64,000 bases of DNA from Thalassospira lucentensis. GTDB lineage: Bacteria > Pseudomonadota > Alphaproteobacteria > Rhodospirillales > Thalassospiraceae. Of the stretch, positions 42,854 to 52,171 are shown one piece after another. A program made the translations under genes and the position numbers. Position 1 is the first letter of the stretch. Each line of letters starts with the position of its first letter. Where the stretch lies: positions 806,001 to 870,000 of the forward strand of contig NZ_JAATOV010000002.1 in NCBI RefSeq assembly GCF_011806425.1, written 5' to 3'. The notes under the pieces were generated by a model. That model did not search any database. It was not told where the DNA came from and worked only from the letters and a program-made list of their open reading frames with translations.

Positions 42854-43576
42854 TTAGTGCATGTGGATTGCATCATGGAGATAGATGCAGGTGAGAATTG
42901 TGAACACATAAGCCTGAAGCGCAGCAATGCCGAACTCCAGAACAGTAATCCCCGTCAGAAGAGCAAACGGTAGAACGCCAAGGATGCCAATGAGGCCAAC
43001 GAAACCACCGATAACCTTCAGCATGATGTGGCCAACTGTCATATTCGCAAACAGTCGGATCGCCAAGCTGAACGGACGAGAGAAATAGGAGATGATTTCA
43101 ATCGGGATCAAAATGATCGCGGTCGCAATCGGCGCGCCTTCCGGGAAGAACATCCGGAAGTAGTGCGTCCCATGACGCACAAAGCCAATGACCGTCACAC
43201 CGACGAAAATCACCAAAGCCAGCGCGAAGTTAACCGCGATGTGGCTCGTAAAAGTAAAGCTGTGCGGGATCATGCCAAGCAGGTTCCCGAACATAACAAA
43301 CATGAACAGTGTGAAAATGAACGGGAAATATTTGCGCCCGGCACTTCCAACGTTATCTTTGAGCATATTGGCGACGAATTCGTACATCACCTCGGCTGCA
43401 CCCTGCCAACGTCCCGGAACCAACGCACCACGACGCATCGAAAGCGTCATGAAGCACGTTACCAGAACGGCTGCGATCACCATCCACAATGCGGAGTTGG
43501 TGAAGGAAATATCAACGCCGCCAACCGAGAGATCGGCCAAGGGCTTGATTTCAAACTGCTCTAGCGGTCCAGCCAC
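42854..43576 (-). CDS. atpB: ATP synthase Fo subunit a
   Basis: A 240-residue membrane subunit that forms the proton half-channels. The essential arginine is R174 in LAIRLFANMTVGH; other conserved stretches are FGNLLGMIPHSFTFTSH and the C-terminal FTILTCIYLHDAIHMH. The start is GTG at 43576, with AGGA six bases upstream. It follows atpI by 34 bases. Confidence 0.96.
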   Translation of the reverse strand: MAGPLEQFEIKPLADLSVGGVDISFTNSALWMVIAAVLVTCFMTLSMRRGALVPGRWQGAAEVMYEFVANMLKDNVGSAGRKYFPFIFTLFMFVMFGNLLGMIPHSFTFTSHIAVNFALALVIFVGVTVIGFVRHGTHYFRMFFPEGAPIATAIILIPIEIISYFSRPFSLAIRLFANMTVGHIMLKVIGGFVGLIGILGVLPFALLTGITVLEFGIAALQAYVFTILTCIYLHDAIHMH

Positions 43577-43610
43577 CGTAATCCTCGCTCAATATTATAA
43601 GGCTTCGAGG

Positions 43611-43964
43611 TTAATCCTCGTCCCCCTGCTTGCGCTCCCTCATCGCACGACCAAGTCCGACAGCACTGTCGTATCCCCTGGCAACGCGATAAGCGTTCAA
43701 ACCTCCAGCCCCTGCTCCGAGAAAGACAAACAGAACAATAAGCCAAGGCGTCGTATCAAGCACCCTATCCAGCGCCCAGCCAATCAGCAATCCAACAAGA
43801 ACGGCAGCGATCATTTCCGCCGAAATCCTCATGCCGAGAGCCATCCCTTGGGACGGTTTGCCGGTCGCCCGGTTCGGGCTATGCGTCTCTTCGCGTTTAT
43901 GCGCGACTGCGTTTAGCTTCGTTTCAAGATCTTGTAATGAAGCGCGATCTTTATCATCGCTCAT
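43611..43964 (-). CDS. atpI: ATP synthase assembly protein AtpI
   Basis: A 117-residue protein with a charged N-terminal third and two membrane helices in the second half (about 45-66 and 72-92), including SAEMIAAVLVGLLIGWALDR and FVFLGAGAGGLNAYR. AtpI helps c-ring assembly and Mg2+ supply, and is the standard first gene of the Fo operon. I chose the ATG at 43964 (MSDDKDRASLQDLE); an in-frame extension up to 44093 lies over the promoter and is not coding. Confidence 0.92.
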   Translation of the reverse strand: MSDDKDRASLQDLETKLNAVAHKREETHSPNRATGKPSQGMALGMRISAEMIAAVLVGLLIGWALDRVLDTTPWLIVLFVFLGAGAGGLNAYRVARGYDSAVGLGRAMRERKQGDED

Positions 43965-44018
43965 TGCCGTGAACCCCGCTTTTGCAGCCTTGCAAACGTC
44001 GCAAGGAAATGCGCGGGC

Positions 44019-44047
44019 AACATACTTAGCACCCCATGGGCTGTCAA
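44019..44047 (-). promoter_or_regulatory. Sigma-70 promoter of the atpIBEF'F operon
   Basis: Read on the minus strand: a consensus -35 TTGACA (44042-44047), a 17-bp spacer, and -10 TATGTT (44019-44024). This places the transcript start near 44012, about 48 bases upstream of the atpI ATG. Confidence 0.65.
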
Positions 44048-44097
44048 GCTGTAAAACCCCAGCCGACGGGGCACCCAATAAGTTACCTAACACATTG

Positions 44098-44144
44098 AAA
44101 AAATTAAAATTATCCGCCGAAATGTGATGGAAAACACATTTGGC
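44098..44144 (-). terminator. Terminator-like hairpin downstream of the two-domain methyltransferase
   Basis: GCC-(G)-AAATGTG pairs with CACATTT-GGC (44116-44126 and 44135-44144, one bulged base) with an 8-base loop. On the minus strand it is followed, after a few bases, by a T-rich stretch ending in six T residues. It is about 280 bases after the methyltransferase stop, so a role as operator for the atp region is also possible. Confidence 0.35.
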
Positions 44145-44425
44145 GTTAGGCGATAGTTGCAGATGATTTTATCGATACTTCAACAAAAAAACAGTCTGCA
44201 ACCGGCGGATTTCCTTGGTTGTTGCGTGTTTTCGCATAAGTCGCGGACAAAATCGCAGTTAATCTTAATTTCAATCTATTCCGTTGTTTTCAACCAAAGT
44301 GACGCGAGTTTCAGGGGTTAAAGACAATTTGAAACCCGCCTGCCCAGTTTTGTAACCGCCGATTCACCATTCCGACAACGCACCGCGATATCGCCACAGG
44401 ATCAACCGATTACATCGCCTGGCCA

Positions 44426-45775
44426 TTACACCTTGCGCACGGAAAGCGTTCTTTCACGATCGGCTTCCTGCCACCCGTCAGGAGACGCCGCAAGCATCCA
44501 GTCGAACTTATGAAACAGTGCCCAAACTGCCCCAAGGGTATTGGCGGCAATCTGGTTCATGTCGATTGGTTGGCGATCCAAAATTTCATCGCGCAAAACC
44601 GCAACCAACTCCGCAACCGTTTTGGTTCCGTCAAACACCGCAAGCAACCGCGCCAAATCGGGACCACCGGTTAGGTCAACAGCGTTGCCGCTGCCGTCTT
44701 CGATCAAAACCGGTTGCCCGGCCAATGCGATCATATCATCAAAGAACGTTTCGTTCGGACGCACAAAGAAATACGGCGCTAGATCGACATCGGGCAGCAT
44801 CCCCGTCGCGGCACTGGTGTCTTGTGCACCTTGCGCCTCGGCTTTGGTCAGGTAAAACGCGTGCAGGGGCATCGCCCCACTAAACCGTTCACAGAATGCC
44901 TGCTGATCGCGCAGCGGCTTGGCCGCCAATTCGCGCAACGTGCGTTGATCACGCACCAGGTTTTCGATGGCATAATGCGCCTTGCCCGTCCCGCCAAAAC
45001 CAAAGAAACCGGTAAAGGCCGCAACATCCAATCCCGCCGAAGCGGCAAAATCATATACCCCGTGAACGTCATAAGCACATTCAACCGGATGAAGCAGCAA
45101 GTCGACAATTTCCGGATCGTTTTCAAGCAACCCTTTGATAAAGCCCGGACCGCCGCCCATTTTAAGCAGCATGTTATCTTCGGGAAGGTTGGCCAAAAGC
45201 CCGCGCGTCATCGCCAATTGCGCATCAAGGTCCTTTTCCGGCAAAAGCGGCGCGACCATTTTGCGCCATTCCGTCACGGCCAAACGCCCATGTTCGCCGT
45301 AAACCATCACCCCCATCGCGCCATCGGGTTTCAGAACCGAGGCAAGATCACGAAGGCCGCCTTCTGGGTCTTCAAGGTGATGCAAGACACCTGCGCAATT
45401 GATGTAATCAAATGCATCCGGATTTGATGCAGCAAAATCGGAAATCGTCGCGTTGACATAGATAACGTTTTCAAGCCCGCGGACCTCGGCCCGGGCACGT
45501 GCAACGTTGGTGCTGGCAAGGGATGGTTCAAGATACGTTACCGTGCCGCCAGCCGCGCGCAGCTGTTCCGCAAGCCAAATCATCGCATCACCGGTGCCCC
45601 CACCGGCAACAAGCGCACGGAAGGTGTCGTCGACCACTTTACGGCCGCCAAAGCCATAATGGTTTACCCGCGACAGCGTATCCATTGGTGGCATCAACAA
45701 ACGTTCCTTTTCCTCCTGCGGGTCACGCAGTGGATAGGGAAACTGTTCATAAAGCTCGCGGACTTTTTGCGACAT
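44426..45775 (-). CDS. Two-domain SAM-dependent methyltransferase
   Basis: A 449-residue protein. The N-terminal part has a short YEQFPYPLRDP segment typical of a family that also includes PKMT-like enzymes, then a class I SAM fold with motif I LVAGGGTGD (57-63 region), motif IV DYINCAGVLHHLEDP and KPDGAMGVMVYG. The C-terminal 200 residues include a helical regulatory region and a small winged-helix-like end (LARLLAVFDGTKTVAELVAVLRDE) similar in shape to PqqD-type peptide-binding domains. The substrate is unknown; a protein or peptide-linked substrate is possible. Its ATG is seven bases downstream of a long near-palindrome (45782-45813) in the gap after smc. Confidence 0.85.
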   Translation of the reverse strand: MSQKVRELYEQFPYPLRDPQEEKERLLMPPMDTLSRVNHYGFGGRKVVDDTFRALVAGGGTGDAMIWLAEQLRAAGGTVTYLEPSLASTNVARARAEVRGLENVIYVNATISDFAASNPDAFDYINCAGVLHHLEDPEGGLRDLASVLKPDGAMGVMVYGEHGRLAVTEWRKMVAPLLPEKDLDAQLAMTRGLLANLPEDNMLLKMGGGPGFIKGLLENDPEIVDLLLHPVECAYDVHGVYDFAASAGLDVAAFTGFFGFGGTGKAHYAIENLVRDQRTLRELAAKPLRDQQAFCERFSGAMPLHAFYLTKAEAQGAQDTSAATGMLPDVDLAPYFFVRPNETFFDDMIALAGQPVLIEDGSGNAVDLTGGPDLARLLAVFDGTKTVAELVAVLRDEILDRQPIDMNQIAANTLGAVWALFHKFDWMLAASPDGWQEADRERTLSVRKV

Positions 45776-45781
45776 GGATGC

Positions 45782-45813
45782 TTACACCTTTGTAAAATTT
45801 TGCAACGGTGTAA
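45782..45813 (-). repeat. 32-bp near-perfect palindrome between smc and the methyltransferase gene
   Basis: The arms TTACACC/GGTGTAA (7 bp) enclose TTG-AAAA-TTTT-CAA pairs; 14 of 16 base pairs match. It ends seven bases before the methyltransferase ATG and, on the minus strand, includes the AAAGG that would serve as ribosome site. It has no T-run, so it is probably an operator or a leader hairpin that controls translation. Confidence 0.6.
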
Positions 45814-45840
45814 CATTCATAGACCCACTAGGAAAGTAAC

Positions 45841-48800
45841 CTAACTGGTAAAATCAAGCTCGGTTTGTTCTTTCTTGGAATATACTTCTGCCTGATGCAG
45901 ATCGACCGAGACCAGCGATGAAACGCCGCGTTCGGCCATGGTAACCCCAAACAAACGGTTCATGCGGGCCATGGTCATACGGTGGTGAGTAATCACCAAG
46001 AAACGCGTGTTGGCATGACGGCCAATTGCCTCAAGCAACTTACAGAACCGGTCAACGTTGGCATCATCAAGCGGGGCGTCAACCTCATCGAGCACGCAAA
46101 TCGGTGCCGGATTGGTCAGGAAGACAGCAAACAAAAGTGCCACTGCGGTCAAGGCCTGCTCGCCCCCGGAAAGCAGCGAAAGGTGCTGCAATTTCTTGCC
46201 CGGCGGGGATGCCATGATTTCAAGACCCGCTTCAAGTGGGTCATCGGCATCGGTTAGCATCAGATGCGCACCACCGCCGCCAAACAGACGGACAAACAAT
46301 TGTTGGAAATGTTTGTCGACTTCGTCAAAGGCGGCCTTAAGGCGCGTGCGGGCTTCGCGGTTAAGCTGATTGATGCCGTTGCGTAATTTTTCAATAGCTG
46401 CAATCAGGTCATCGCGTTCAGACACCATAGTGTCTTTTTGTTCCTGCATTTCGGCCAGTTCGACTTCGGCGCGCAAGTTAACCGCACCGAGATTTTCGCG
46501 TTCACGCGATTGCCGTTGCAGGCGGGCTTCAATGTCGCCTTCGGCCGGCAGTTCCTTGGTCAGGTCGATTTCACCCAACTCAACCAACTGATCGGGGGTG
46601 GCATTGATACGTTCCCGAATGCGCTCGATCAAATCCCGGCGATGTTGTTCGGCCTGCTCCAACAGGGCTTCGCAACGCACGCGCCCTTCGCGGGCTTCGG
46701 CCAGTTTTTGTTCCGCTTCTTTAAGGTTCTGATCGGCTTCGCGCTGGGCATTTTCCGCGCGCTGCAACTCATCAGCAACTTCTTTGCGGCTTTGATCGGC
46801 AAGTTCAATACGGTCTGACAAGACAGCACGGCGTTCTTCGATCTCTTCGGGCTTTAGTTCAAGCTCCTCGATCTCCATCCGGGCTTCTTCTTGGCGTTCG
46901 CGAAGCTCGGCCACGCGTTCGCCCGCCCCCGATGCGCGGTCATTCCAGGTTGAAATTTCGTTTTCAACAAATTCAAGACGCTTACGCCGCCCGGACATAT
47001 CGCGCATCATCCGTTCAAGCTGACTGCGGGCTTCCATCTGATCGGCACGGGCATCGGCAAGATTGGCGCGTTTTTCAATCAGCTCAGCCTTAATTTCCAT
47101 CAGCCCTTCGCTGCTTTCTTCGGGCAGGGCTGACAGTTCTTCTTGCTCGGCAATGACTTCGTCAAGGTCTTGCTTGGCGCGCTTTTCGGCCTCTTCTGCG
47201 CTTTGCAGGCGGCTTTCGATGGCGCTGGCATCGCGTTTGATGTTGGCGATTTCTTCGCGTGCCCGTGAAAGGGCACCTTCGGCTTCGCGCACGGCACGGT
47301 GGGATTCTTGTTCGGCGGTGCGCGCTGTCTCTATTTCTTCTTCAAGACGTTCGACATTTTCATTGGCAAGTTCGGAACGTTCGCGCGCCGCTTCGACGAT
47401 TTCGTCAGCTTCTTCAAGCTCGCCGTGGAGTTCTTCAAGGCGGTTGCGTTGACGCAAACGAACCGCGGCGGGCAATTCCGCCCCGGCCAAAATGCGATAA
47501 CCATCCCAACGCCAAAGTGCGCCTTCGCGGGACACAAGACGCTGACCAGCTTTTAGGTTCTTGGCCAACCAGTTGCCGGTGGCGTCATCATCAACAACAC
47601 CGATCTGCCACAAGCGACGGTTCAAAAGTGCCGGGGCTTCGACAAATTTCGCAAGCGCAGTCACACCATCAGGCAACGCCGGATCATCAGAGGCCGGATC
47701 AATCGCCGACCAATGCATCGGCGCATCATCGGCATCAGGCGCGTCAAGGTCTTCGCCAAGGGCGGCGGCCATTGCCAATTCCAGCCCACTTTGCACCGAA
47801 ATATCTTCGATGACAGCGCGGTATTCCTGATCTGTATTGCCCTTTAATAGGCTTTCAAGCGCATCAATTTCCGCGACAAGGCGTGATTTGCGGCTTTCGG
47901 CATCACGCAGCGCGTCGCGGGCATCATTTTCCGCCGTTTTCAGATTGTCTTCGCGGTCACGCAATTCGGCCAGACGCATTTCGGCCTCTTCGGTGGCCAT
48001 TTTGCGCTGTTCGCAAAGCTCTTCGCACTCTTCAAGGTGCATATTGGCTTCTTCAAGGGCCTCGTCGAAATCAGCTTCGATGCGAATGTCATCAAGTTTC
48101 GCGACCGCTTCGTCGTGGCGCTCGGTCAGGCGGTTGCGCCGTCCGTTCAATTCGCTGAGACGTTGCTGAACCGATTTCAGGCGGGCTTCTTCTTCGGCAA
48201 CCTTATTGGTCAGGGCCTCGGCTTGGCCTTCAAGCTCTTCGACATACAGCGCCTTTTCGGCGGCTGTTTCCTTTGCCATATCAAGCTCGTCATCCTCGCC
48301 GCCTTGGGCTTCGCGCAGTTCTTCGCTTTCGCGTTTAAGCTTTTCCAACGCACCTTGTGCGTCGCTTGCCAGTTCAGCTTCGCGCGACAAGTCAGCATCA
48401 ATTTGCTGAATGCGCCCGCGCAGCTGGCTCATCTGGGTTTCGATCTGGGCCTTGTCTTTATCCAGACCTTCTCGTTCGATCAAAAGACGCTGCAAGGCCG
48501 CCGCAGCGTCCGCTTCTTTTTTGCGTAGATCCGGAAGGCTTGCGGCGATATGGGCCTGAACGGTGGTGGCTTCGGTGACCGAGGACGTCAAATCACGGAC
48601 GGCACTTTCGCCCGCGACCAGCAATTCACGCGCATCTTCTTGGCGTTTTTGCGCGTCGCTCCAGCGGATGTGGAACAACAATGCTTCGGTTTGGCGGATG
48701 CCGGTACTGAGTTTGCGATACCGTTCGGCCTGCCGCGCCTGCTTTTGCAAGGATGCGATTTGGCCATCCAGGGTCACCAAAACGTCTTCAAGACGTTCAA

Positions 48801-49374
48801 GGTTCTGTTCGGCATTTTTCAGGCGAAGTTCGGCTTCATGACGGCGCGAATGAAGGCCGGTAATCCCGGCGGCTTCTTCAAGGATCAGGCGGCGTTGACT
48901 TGGCTTTGCGCCGATCAATGCGCCAATTTTACCCTGGGACACCATCGCCGTTGAACGCGCACCGGTAGCAGCATCGGCAAACAGCAATTGAACGTCACGC
49001 GCACGGACGTCCTTGCCGTTAACCCGGTAGTTTGAGCCGCCGCCGCGTTCAATGCGCCGGGTTACTTCGAGCATTTCAAAATCGTTGAACATGGCAGGTG
49101 CTTTGCGCTCGCTATTATCTAGCGTCACAGACACTTCGGCCACGTTTCGGGCAGGACGCGACGATGTCCCGCCAAAAATAACGTCGGACATGTCCGAGCC
49201 ACGCATTTGCTTGGCTGAGGTTTCCCCCATCACCCAGCGCAGCGCTTCAACAAGATTGGATTTGCCACAGCCATTCGGGCCGACAACACCTGTCAGCCCG
49301 TCTTCAACCAGAAGATCTGTTGAATCGACGAAGGATTTGAACCCCGTCAGCCGTAACGATTTAAATTGGACCAA
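45841..49374 (-). CDS. smc: Chromosome segregation protein SMC
   Basis: A 1177-residue SMC ATPase that, with ScpA and ScpB, compacts and segregates the chromosome. N-terminal Walker A GPNGCGKSNLVEALRWVMGE is at about 33-52; two long coiled coils rich in Glu, Arg, Ala and Gln flank the hinge (about 520-640, around the SGLELAMAAALGEDLDAPD region); the C-terminal head has the signature LSLLSGGEQALTAVALLF and Walker B PICVLDEVDAPLDDANV. The start is a TTG at 49374: an ATG four bases upstream is out of frame. Downstream of the dsbA-like gene in the same orientation. scpAB are not in the window. Confidence 0.97.
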   Translation of the reverse strand: MVQFKSLRLTGFKSFVDSTDLLVEDGLTGVVGPNGCGKSNLVEALRWVMGETSAKQMRGSDMSDVIFGGTSSRPARNVAEVSVTLDNSERKAPAMFNDFEMLEVTRRIERGGGSNYRVNGKDVRARDVQLLFADAATGARSTAMVSQGKIGALIGAKPSQRRLILEEAAGITGLHSRRHEAELRLKNAEQNLERLEDVLVTLDGQIASLQKQARQAERYRKLSTGIRQTEALLFHIRWSDAQKRQEDARELLVAGESAVRDLTSSVTEATTVQAHIAASLPDLRKKEADAAAALQRLLIEREGLDKDKAQIETQMSQLRGRIQQIDADLSREAELASDAQGALEKLKRESEELREAQGGEDDELDMAKETAAEKALYVEELEGQAEALTNKVAEEEARLKSVQQRLSELNGRRNRLTERHDEAVAKLDDIRIEADFDEALEEANMHLEECEELCEQRKMATEEAEMRLAELRDREDNLKTAENDARDALRDAESRKSRLVAEIDALESLLKGNTDQEYRAVIEDISVQSGLELAMAAALGEDLDAPDADDAPMHWSAIDPASDDPALPDGVTALAKFVEAPALLNRRLWQIGVVDDDATGNWLAKNLKAGQRLVSREGALWRWDGYRILAGAELPAAVRLRQRNRLEELHGELEEADEIVEAARERSELANENVERLEEEIETARTAEQESHRAVREAEGALSRAREEIANIKRDASAIESRLQSAEEAEKRAKQDLDEVIAEQEELSALPEESSEGLMEIKAELIEKRANLADARADQMEARSQLERMMRDMSGRRKRLEFVENEISTWNDRASGAGERVAELRERQEEARMEIEELELKPEEIEERRAVLSDRIELADQSRKEVADELQRAENAQREADQNLKEAEQKLAEAREGRVRCEALLEQAEQHRRDLIERIRERINATPDQLVELGEIDLTKELPAEGDIEARLQRQSRERENLGAVNLRAEVELAEMQEQKDTMVSERDDLIAAIEKLRNGINQLNREARTRLKAAFDEVDKHFQQLFVRLFGGGGAHLMLTDADDPLEAGLEIMASPPGKKLQHLSLLSGGEQALTAVALLFAVFLTNPAPICVLDEVDAPLDDANVDRFCKLLEAIGRHANTRFLVITHHRMTMARMNRLFGVTMAERGVSSLVSVDLHQAEVYSKKEQTELDFTS

Positions 49375-49451
49375 TCATGCCCCCGGCCCGAACCTTTGCC
49401 CCTGTTGCCGGACACCGCACCCATACGGTATCCGGCAGAATTAAGAATTAA

Positions 49452-50048
49452 TCAGTCGATCAGGTCGTCGACTTTGTCGATGAAGAATTCTGCATCGCGT
49501 GCACCGGCAATGGTTTCGCCGTCGATGATAAAGCTGGGGGTCGAAGAAACGTTATGTTCCTGTTCGCCCTTCATGCGCGATCCGACAATGGCATCGATCA
49601 TGGCTTCATCGTTGATGCAGGCATCGACCGCATCGCCATTGATGCCTGCGAAACGGACAACCTGTTTAATGCCTTCGATCGGGTCTTTCGCACGGGCCCA
49701 GGTCATCTGCGATTTAAAGAGCATGCCCAACACACCGAAATAACGATCATCACCGGCACATTGCGCAACGGCTGCCGCACGAAGGGCAATGCCATCAAGC
49801 GGGTAATCACGGAAAATGATTTTCGCCTTGCCGGTATCAACCAGCTTTTCCTTAAGCTCTGGCAGGACTTCATTATGGAACGCAGCACAGTGCGGACAGG
49901 TCAAAGACGCATATTCGATAATCGTGACCGGCGCGTCCGCGTCGCCCATAACATGCTCTTTATATTCTGCTGCCTGCGATGGCTGTGCGCTTACAACGCC
50001 AAGCGCCAACAAAAACGCGCCAGCAAAAAACTTAACTGCCTTTAGCAA
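49452..50048 (-). CDS. DsbA-family periplasmic thiol oxidoreductase
   Basis: A 198-residue exported protein: signal peptide to about residue 27 (ending SQAAE), then a DsbA-type thioredoxin fold with the redox motif C51-P-H-C54 and the cis-Pro loop (VSSTPSFIIDG). It resembles the alphaproteobacterial Com1/DsbA branch, which oxidises or isomerises periplasmic disulfides; DsbB encoded at 4801 may recharge it. The start is TTG at 50048, decided by a strong GGAGG six bases upstream. A promoter precedes it (50078-50107). The position next to smc is common in alphaproteobacteria. Confidence 0.92.
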   Translation of the reverse strand: MLKAVKFFAGAFLLALGVVSAQPSQAAEYKEHVMGDADAPVTIIEYASLTCPHCAAFHNEVLPELKEKLVDTGKAKIIFRDYPLDGIALRAAAVAQCAGDDRYFGVLGMLFKSQMTWARAKDPIEGIKQVVRFAGINGDAVDACINDEAMIDAIVGSRMKGEQEHNVSSTPSFIIDGETIAGARDAEFFIDKVDDLID

Positions 50049-50077
50049 GGAAACCTCCGTTAAAACAAAGTTTTGTG

Positions 50078-50107
50078 ATTACAAGCCTGTTGCAGCGCGG
50101 GAGTCAA
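50078..50107 (-). promoter_or_regulatory. Sigma-70 promoter of the dsbA-like gene
   Basis: Read on the minus strand: -35 TTGACT (50102-50107), 18-bp spacer, -10 TGTAAT (50078-50083). The leader would be about 25 bases long and contains the GGAGG ribosome site. Confidence 0.5.
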
Positions 50108-50281
50108 CACGCGCGCCAAAATGGCTATTGCACCAACGAGTCGCCAAGCTGCCGTGAAAATGCGGCAACTCCATGATCGTTCATTTCAATAAAATGATTC
50201 GAAAAGTCCCATAACACTCACGATCCAATGAGTGTCAAAACCAGCCGCCTGTTTGCCGGAAACAGACATATTTGCACAAGA

Positions 50282-50905
50282 CTATTTTTTAATATTCTTG
50301 GGCCGAAGCCCCCCGGTCGATCCGGCGATATGGCGCCCCAACCGTGTCAGGACTTCGCGCAGATGCGGGTCTTCAATTTTGGCAATGCTGGCTTCGTTGC
50401 CTTGGTTGATATTGCCCTCTGGCACCAAAGTTGGTGTGTGTACGGTACGTTCCGGCCGCGATATGTCGCCTTGCATCATTTTAATGCGTTCAACTGCCCG
50501 GTACCCGAAATAGGTATTCACCCGATCAATGATCTGGGGCATGCGGTGTTGCAGTTCAATCGCCACCGGGCCGCTTACACGGATTACCAATGTTCCGCCG
50601 CCGGCATTTTCACCGCGCGGCTGAATATATTTGACCGGCATGGTGAATTGTTCCAGATCACGCCCGACGATCTCGGCCCAATGCAGAATAATTTCGGTTT
50701 GGAAAAAACCGCGCTTTCGCACCAAAGGCCGTGTTAGGTTCCCGACAAGCGGGGCAACATTGCGTAAGCCCTGACGCCGTTCAGAACTGCCCATCGGGGT
50801 GATTTTTTGTTTCTTTTTAACCGCATTCTTTGCCGCCACGGCACCGGATCCCTGATCCATTGACGTGCTGGCCGTCGTATCGGTTGTATCTTTTTTCTTG
50901 CTCAC
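50282..50905 (-). CDS. DciA-like (DUF721) protein
   Basis: A 207-residue protein with a basic, low-complexity N terminus (KKKQKITPMGSSERR) and the DUF721 core: LTRPLVRKRGFFQTEIILHWAEIVG, then GGTLVIRVSGPVAIELQHRMPQIIDRVNTYFGYRAVERI. DciA is the ancestral loader of the replicative helicase in bacteria lacking DnaC, so a role in replication initiation is likely. The C-terminal tail differs from well-studied DciA. The start is GTG at 50905; ATG at 50860 is an alternative. It is divergent from mutY. A 7-bp inverted repeat ACACTCA/TGAGTGT (50214-50235) follows the stop. Confidence 0.87.
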   Translation of the reverse strand: MSKKKDTTDTTASTSMDQGSGAVAAKNAVKKKQKITPMGSSERRQGLRNVAPLVGNLTRPLVRKRGFFQTEIILHWAEIVGRDLEQFTMPVKYIQPRGENAGGGTLVIRVSGPVAIELQHRMPQIIDRVNTYFGYRAVERIKMMQGDISRPERTVHTPTLVPEGNINQGNEASIAKIEDPHLREVLTRLGRHIAGSTGGLRPKNIKK

Positions 50906-50974
50906 GCCCGCTTCTTTCGTAGGGTCAGATCAAAATTACCCGTCATTCAACCCGCAACATAACACGGGAACGCC

Positions 50975-52048
50975 GTGCATTTCACCAATCAGCAAATACA
51001 TCGCCTAAATCACAGCATGCTTGAATGGTATGATCGCCATCATCGCACCTTGCCTTGGCGGTCCGAACCGGGCGATTTGCCCAATCCATATCACGTCTGG
51101 CTTAGCGAAATCATGCTGCAACAGACCACTGTGCAAACGGTCGGTCCATATTTTCACGCCTTTTTGCAGCGCTGGCCAACCGTCACCGACCTTGCCAATG
51201 CAGAACTTGATGATGTTCTGCATGGTTGGCAAGGGTTGGGATATTACGCCCGGGCGCGCAATCTGCATAAATGCGCCAAAGTGGTCGCGACCGAGTATGA
51301 CGGCATCTTCCCCGATACCGAGGAAGGATTGCTTAAACTGCCCGGTATTGGCCCATATACGGCCTGTGCGGTCGCGGCGATTGCGTTTAACCGTCATGCA
51401 AGCCCGGTGGATGGCAATATCGAACGCGTGATTTCGCGGCTATTTGCCCTTGAAACACCGCTTCCCGACGTAAAGCCGGAAATTAAAGAAAAATCCGCCG
51501 CCCTGACCCCGTCGGATCGCCCCGGCGATTACGCCCAAGCCTTAATGGATTTGGGCGCAACAGTTTGCACCCCGCGCAACCCGGCCTGTGGCATTTGCCC
51601 ATGGCAAGCCGATTGCGAAGGCCGCAAGGCCGGTATCGCCGCCGACCTTCCCAAGAAACGTAAAAAGGCAGCCAAACCAACCCGGGTGGGCTATGCGTTT
51701 TGGATCCGACGCGAAGACGACGGGCGCATCTTGGTCCGGCGACGCCCGGAAAAGGGATTGCTGGGCGGGCTTTATGAAGTTCCGGGCAGTGACTGGCGGG
51801 CCATTGAGACGCCAGACGATGTCATGCTGGCCGAAGCCCCGATTAAAGCCGACTGGGCGGAGCTTGACGGCACCGTCGGGCATACCTTTACCCATTTCCA
51901 TTTGAACGTCAGTGTTTTGGCCACCACCGTTTCGGCCAAGGAAGCCGATCAAATGGACGGCAGCTGGACAACGATTGATGGATTGTCGGATTTCGCCCTG
52001 CCGACGATCATGAAAAAGATCGTCCGACACGCGTTGCAACATCGCTAA
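50975..52048 (+). CDS. mutY: A/G-specific adenine DNA glycosylase
   Basis: MutY removes adenine mispaired with 8-oxoguanine. The 357-residue enzyme has the helix-hairpin-helix region LPGIGPYTACAV, catalytic E45 (SEIMLQQT) and D146 (VDGNIERV), the [4Fe-4S] ligands C198-x6-C205-x2-C208-x5-C214, and the C-terminal NUDIX-like domain that reads 8-oxoguanine (from about 235, with FTHFHLNV). The start is GTG at 50975; the family N terminus fits. It ends at a bidirectional terminator. Confidence 0.96.
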   Translation: MHFTNQQIHRLNHSMLEWYDRHHRTLPWRSEPGDLPNPYHVWLSEIMLQQTTVQTVGPYFHAFLQRWPTVTDLANAELDDVLHGWQGLGYYARARNLHKCAKVVATEYDGIFPDTEEGLLKLPGIGPYTACAVAAIAFNRHASPVDGNIERVISRLFALETPLPDVKPEIKEKSAALTPSDRPGDYAQALMDLGATVCTPRNPACGICPWQADCEGRKAGIAADLPKKRKKAAKPTRVGYAFWIRREDDGRILVRRRPEKGLLGGLYEVPGSDWRAIETPDDVMLAEAPIKADWAELDGTVGHTFTHFHLNVSVLATTVSAKEADQMDGSWTTIDGLSDFALPTIMKKIVRHALQHR

Positions 52049-52116
52049 GCCGCGCCCGATAGCGCCGGCACCGTTCACGGGTCGATCAGTGTAGCGGTTT
52101 GACGATGGCACAAAGA

Positions 52117-52146
52117 AAAGGCCCGTGGAAAAATCCACGGGCCTTT
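52117..52146. terminator. Bidirectional rho-independent terminator (mutY / small tail-motif gene)
   Basis: A perfect 13-bp stem AAAGGCCCGTGGA/TCCACGGGCCTTT with an AAAA loop lies between convergent genes. Confidence 0.9.
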
Positions 52147-52171
52147 ATCATGTGAAACGTTCGCGGCGCGA

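Larger units (their letters stand above)
43965..44425. other. Gap upstream of the atp operon: promoter and terminator-like hairpin
   Basis: The 461 bases between the methyltransferase stop and atpI hold no gene. They contain the atp promoter (44019-44047), an AT-rich stretch near 44098-44110, and a hairpin (44116-44144) that may end the methyltransferase transcript. The 44150-44420 part shows nothing I can assign. Confidence 0.55.
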
